A DNA stretch of 64,000 nt from Adiantum capillus-veneris (lineage: Eukaryota > Streptophyta > Polypodiopsida > Polypodiales > Pteridaceae): contig CM043970.1 of assembly GCA_014529385.2 (NCBI GenBank), positions 41,905,279 to 41,969,278 of the forward strand, in the 5' to 3' direction. The notes under the pieces were generated by a model. That model was not told the DNA's origin. It did not search any database and was given only the letters and a program-made list of their open reading frames with translations. How positions within the stretch are numbered: the first letter of the stretch is position 1; every line of letters starts with the position of its first letter. Below are positions 60,826 through 64,000 of the stretch, piece by piece. The position numbers and the translations under genes are program-made.

Positions 60826-62450
60826 TTGAAGCAAGCATATTAGCATTTTTGGAAGCCAGCACATCAGCGTTTTTCAACCTGTATTGGTAGCATTTTCCAA
60901 TCCCCTTTGGACAACGTTTTGCAGCCATTAAACCAGCATTTTCAGCCCCCATTGGTTCAGTAGTTGCAACCAAGATTAGCAGCAAATTCAACCGTCTACA
61001 CTAGCGTTTTTTGCCAGGCTGTAGCAACATTTTTCTTAGTCCTAAAGCAACGTCTTTCATTAAGACATCAAGTACACAGATCAGCCCCAACTTGGTGCGA
61101 TAGCAGGGACCGATTCACAGTATTCACATTTCAGTCTTAGCCTCGTCAACGTCGTCGACATCGTCGAGTTAGACATAGCAACAATTAGACTCACAGTATC
61201 ACTATCTTGCAGCGACAATGGGCATGAGTATGGCATAAAAGGGCAAGAAGTACATGGATGAATGAATGGCTCACAAGCAGCCTGTGTCACGAGCGATGGT
61301 CCTGTAGATAATCCGCCAAATATAAAGGAGAAGAGAGTGGGGAAGCCGGCACTTTTCCCTTAGAAGTCACGGTAGGGGCCGCAGTGACGAGGATGACAAC
61401 AAAGTGGGGCAAATGGCATTCCACTTGTCATCAAGACAATCCCACAAATCGTACGCCATGAGAAAAACCATGATCTTTATCTTCCAAACGGTAAAGTTGG
61501 AACCTTTAAGCTTCTCAGAAGAAGAGAAGATAGGAAGTCCAGGACCAGTAGCCATGTCTACAAAATATGAGGAGGCAAATCACCAAGAAAATCTCCAAGG
61601 AAGTGTCCGCGTATGGAAGGTAAACTGAGGTAGAAAGCGGTCCAAAAGCAACCAAATCGTGACCGAGAGGGGTGAAAACACCAAAGCAGAAAGATATGTC
61701 CACCAAGAATGCTATATATTGCAAATACGCATTGATGTCCACATCAGAAGGGACCGTACGGGGGCTGATAATAACTATCTGAAGGTAAACAGCAGTCTAC
61801 AAGTCGCCGAAACTAGGTCGCACAATAGGTAGAAGATGGCTGAGAGTAGGGGCTGATTTTTGCGTCTGCGCAGAAAAAAACAACACTTTGTAATGATGGA
61901 ATAATGCTCGGAGAAAATGTAGTAGGAAGCCGATCAGGTAGCCAAAATGGAGGCGCAAGACTACCCCCTTGGCGCCTCCATCATATATCTTACATCAGCA
62001 TGGGTGCCTGCAGCTACATCAGTCACACATCAGTTTTGGCATTTTGAACCTCATCAAGGATGGCATTTTCTGGTCTATTCTAGCCATGGCGTTTTTCCTA
62101 TACACATCAGCCATGCCATCTATAGCTTGGCATTTTAATCCTTGTTGCATGACGATTTGCTCCATCTACATCTAGGCATGGCGTTACTTGCCTCCATATC
62201 ATACATCTACATCTAGGTGTTTCTGCCCACATCAGCCAGCATGGCATTTTCAGCCATCTGTGCCATCATATACATCATGCAGCGCTTGGCGTTTCAACCA
62301 TTTTGTCAAGATGTAATCAATGAGGAACAGGTTGCAGAAAATTTCTTTGATGCCTATGGCAAGCTAAGGCAATACATTAAGGATATGCATGAGGAATTGG
62401 ACTTTGAGGACTGTCACGTAGATGTTGTAAGCGATATGTTGGAGTATGCT
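60826..62450 (+). repeat. direct duplication, copy 2 (empty site)
   Basis: Homologous to copy 1 (56108-59055 without the MITE). It includes the antisense copia gag start (61367-61555) and ends in the short ORF INEEQVAENFFDAYGKLRQY, IKDMHEELDFEDCHVDVVSD, stop at 62454. Confidence 0.85.
61367..61555 (-). pseudogene. Ty1/copia gag N-terminus (antisense), copy 2
   Basis: MATGPGLPIFSSSEKLKGSN then FTVWKIKIMVFLMAYDLW and CLDDKWNAICPTLLS. It is less damaged than copy 1 around DDKWNA, the site where copy 1 is shifted. Confidence 0.75.
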
Positions 62451-62456
62451 AATTAG

Positions 62457-63325
62457 TATATTGTTTTGGTTGTGTTAGCATAAACAGTCTACTAACTAGC
62501 ATAAACATTATGCTAATTAGCATACCGTTGCTGATTTCCAACGAGAATGTATACAATTAAATGTTTACAAGACAAAAAAGAATGCCAAAAATGTACAATG
62601 ATCCTGATTGCACATGCACCAACTGTATGTTTTGTTGGCCTGTGAAAATTTTTGGATAAACATATGGGTTAATTTTTTAAACTTCTATATGCACTTCATC
62701 TTTGAGATTGTAATACCTGGCTCCACTGAAGTCTGTGAACATCTGGGAGTTGTCTAAATTTGTCTTTACTCTGATCAATAGAATCTTGGCTCATGTGTTG
62801 CTTTTGCTGCTCATAAGATACCTATGACCTTTTGTATGTGTGTACAGTAATTTATCTCCATTGTAGCCATATAGCCGTAAAATTTGCTATGTGGCACTTG
62901 TGCATGTGTTGCCACTACTATTAGCTTGATCTGCTGTACTTGACCTCTTGGCTCGATTTGAGTCCATGTTCAATGGTTCTGTAAAAACTGTCTCCTAGCA
63001 GATTCTAGTGTTGATTAGCAAAATTTCTCCTGCTCGTTTTGATTAAACTGCTTTAGCAACAACACTTTTGCAGTTGACTACTCTTCAGACTCACAAGAGT
63101 TGGTTAACTCTAGCTCGACAGTGTCAGAATTGATCTGGTCCTTTGAAATGATGAAAATCTAGGCTTCGAATAGCCTAATCTGCAATCCACCGTGATTTGT
63201 GTCCCTGTTCGTCCAACTAGAAAATCAATTTGCAATGCAATTTCTTGCACTTGCTCGTTTGCGATTTGCACAATGAATTATAGTCCCTGGCATTCTTTGT
63301 ATGAACTGTGGAAAATTTGTCCAAA
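62457..63325. other. AT-rich intergenic DNA, nothing assigned
   Basis: No gene or repeat pair. A perfect 14-bp palindrome ATGCTAATTAGCAT is near 62510. Confidence 0.5.
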
Positions 63326-64000
63326 TGTTGGACGGATACGCCGCGACGGACGTCAGCACAGCGAGAACTCACCTAACATATAATGTCAGCTAAGGACGAA
63401 GCTCTACCCGTAGGCGCGGGGAAGCAAGCATAAGGTGTCAACCTACACTCGACCGACTCCTAACTAATTCCTACAGAGGTCTCTACCAATTGTCTAAGTC
63501 ACAGCCTTCAAGAGTGCATAAGAGGAAACTTCCTACAACGCTTTCTAGAGCCGAACACCCATCAAACAATCTCGAAACACCATAGAACTTGAAGGAGACC
63601 CTACTAACACCAATAGGTCGCTCTCCCTAAAGTCTATAAACCAAAACCCCAACCCACAACACCCGATGCAAACTCACGTAGGATGTCTGGCCAAAATTTG
63701 CAGGTCTTCGTTTCCAAAATCTAAAGTGCCTAATGTGTAGCTCTACTCAATGTGAACGCATGGATATGCTGCAATGCAAAATCAGACAACATATGCTCAC
63801 CCGAACACCAGATGAAGCTCTTAGAAGGCGCTCGCAAAACCAGACCGTACACGCGCAATGTAGGTATCGGCGCGTAGCTCTCGTTGAGGGCAACACGCTG
63901 CACTTCTCCGCACTCGATTCCGACCACCGGTGCACACATAGCGTCAAGATGAAGCTCACTCTCTCTCTCGTACAAAGTACGCTCACTCACAGACTTCAAA
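63326..64000 (-). repeat. inverted copy of the element C LTR
   Basis: Reverse complement of 30143-30818 with only scattered differences. Its LTR end (TGTTGGACGG on the plus strand) meets 'ccaaa' and not a PBS, so this is a 3' LTR or solo LTR of a minus-strand element that extends beyond the window. The half-palindrome of the leader arrays is conserved at 63676-63688. Confidence 0.88.

Noticed and set aside
62500-62530. Palindrome ATGCTAATTAGCAT as a regulatory site
   Set aside because: Single occurrence in AT-rich DNA, no gene nearby; expected by chance at low rate.

Overview
The window is eukaryotic nuclear DNA from a land plant with a large, repeat-rich genome. The evidence is nested Ty3/gypsy and Ty1/copia LTR retrotransposons, primer-binding sites matching plant tRNA-Asp and initiator tRNA-Met, a chromodomain integrase, GT-AG introns of 80-105 nt, TATA boxes and plant-style MITEs. 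The species cannot be fixed from sequence alone; bacterial features (operons, Shine-Dalgarno sites, CRISPR) are absent. Almost everything here is transposable-element sequence in varying decay. The best candidates for non-repeat genes sit in one 7.2-kb island at 36.5-43.7 kb.

Layout. 1-1.24 kb: end of a Ty3/gypsy pol (integrase) and probably its 3' LTR. 1.8-2.4 kb and 18.2-19.4 kb: two antisense pieces of one Tat-like element ('E'), split by the insertion of element A. 2.4-18.2 kb: element A, a Tat-like LTR element with LTR, tRNA-Asp PBS, palindrome-rich leader, small ORF, gag, zinc knuckles, protease and 3' ORF, but no RT/RNase H/integrase. Its 3' LTR is split by element B (12.9-17.8 kb), a TR-GAG element with 2-kb LTRs and only gag. 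21-27.9 kb: element F, a chromovirus with chromodomain, an RT core deletion and an extra ORF before gag. 27.9-30 kb: simple-sequence-rich intergenic DNA. 30.1-49.3 kb: element C, the most complete Tat-like element, with duplicated zinc-finger domains before the integrase core and a sense 3' ORF that carries a second aspartic-protease-like motif. It is interrupted by the gene island: genes X and Y on +, a divergent histone H3 and gene Z on -, a MITE and two 20-bp hairpins. 49.3-54.8 kb: element G, with a C-type leader and a very long coiled-coil ORF but no pol. 54.8-55.9 kb: 3' end of a Ty1/copia element with its LTR. 56.1-62.5 kb: a 1.6-kb direct duplication containing antisense copia gag starts; one copy is interrupted by a CACTA-like MITE and followed by a decayed ORF series. 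63.3-64 kb: inverted copy of element C's LTR.

The most notable signal is in the untranslated leaders of elements A, C and G. Each holds an array of near-perfect 20-bp palindromes spaced about 272-286 bp apart in otherwise poorly conserved AT-rich sequence. A uses ACATGGATCGCGATCCATGT; C and G use ACATCCTACGCGTAGGATGT. Both follow the scheme ACAT-N4-CGCG-N4'-ATGT, and the variable four bases (GGAT versus CCTA) are complements of each other. Half-sites occur in the corresponding LTRs. Because A and G lack pol but keep the array, it looks like a cis-acting signal shared by autonomous and non-autonomous members (inference).
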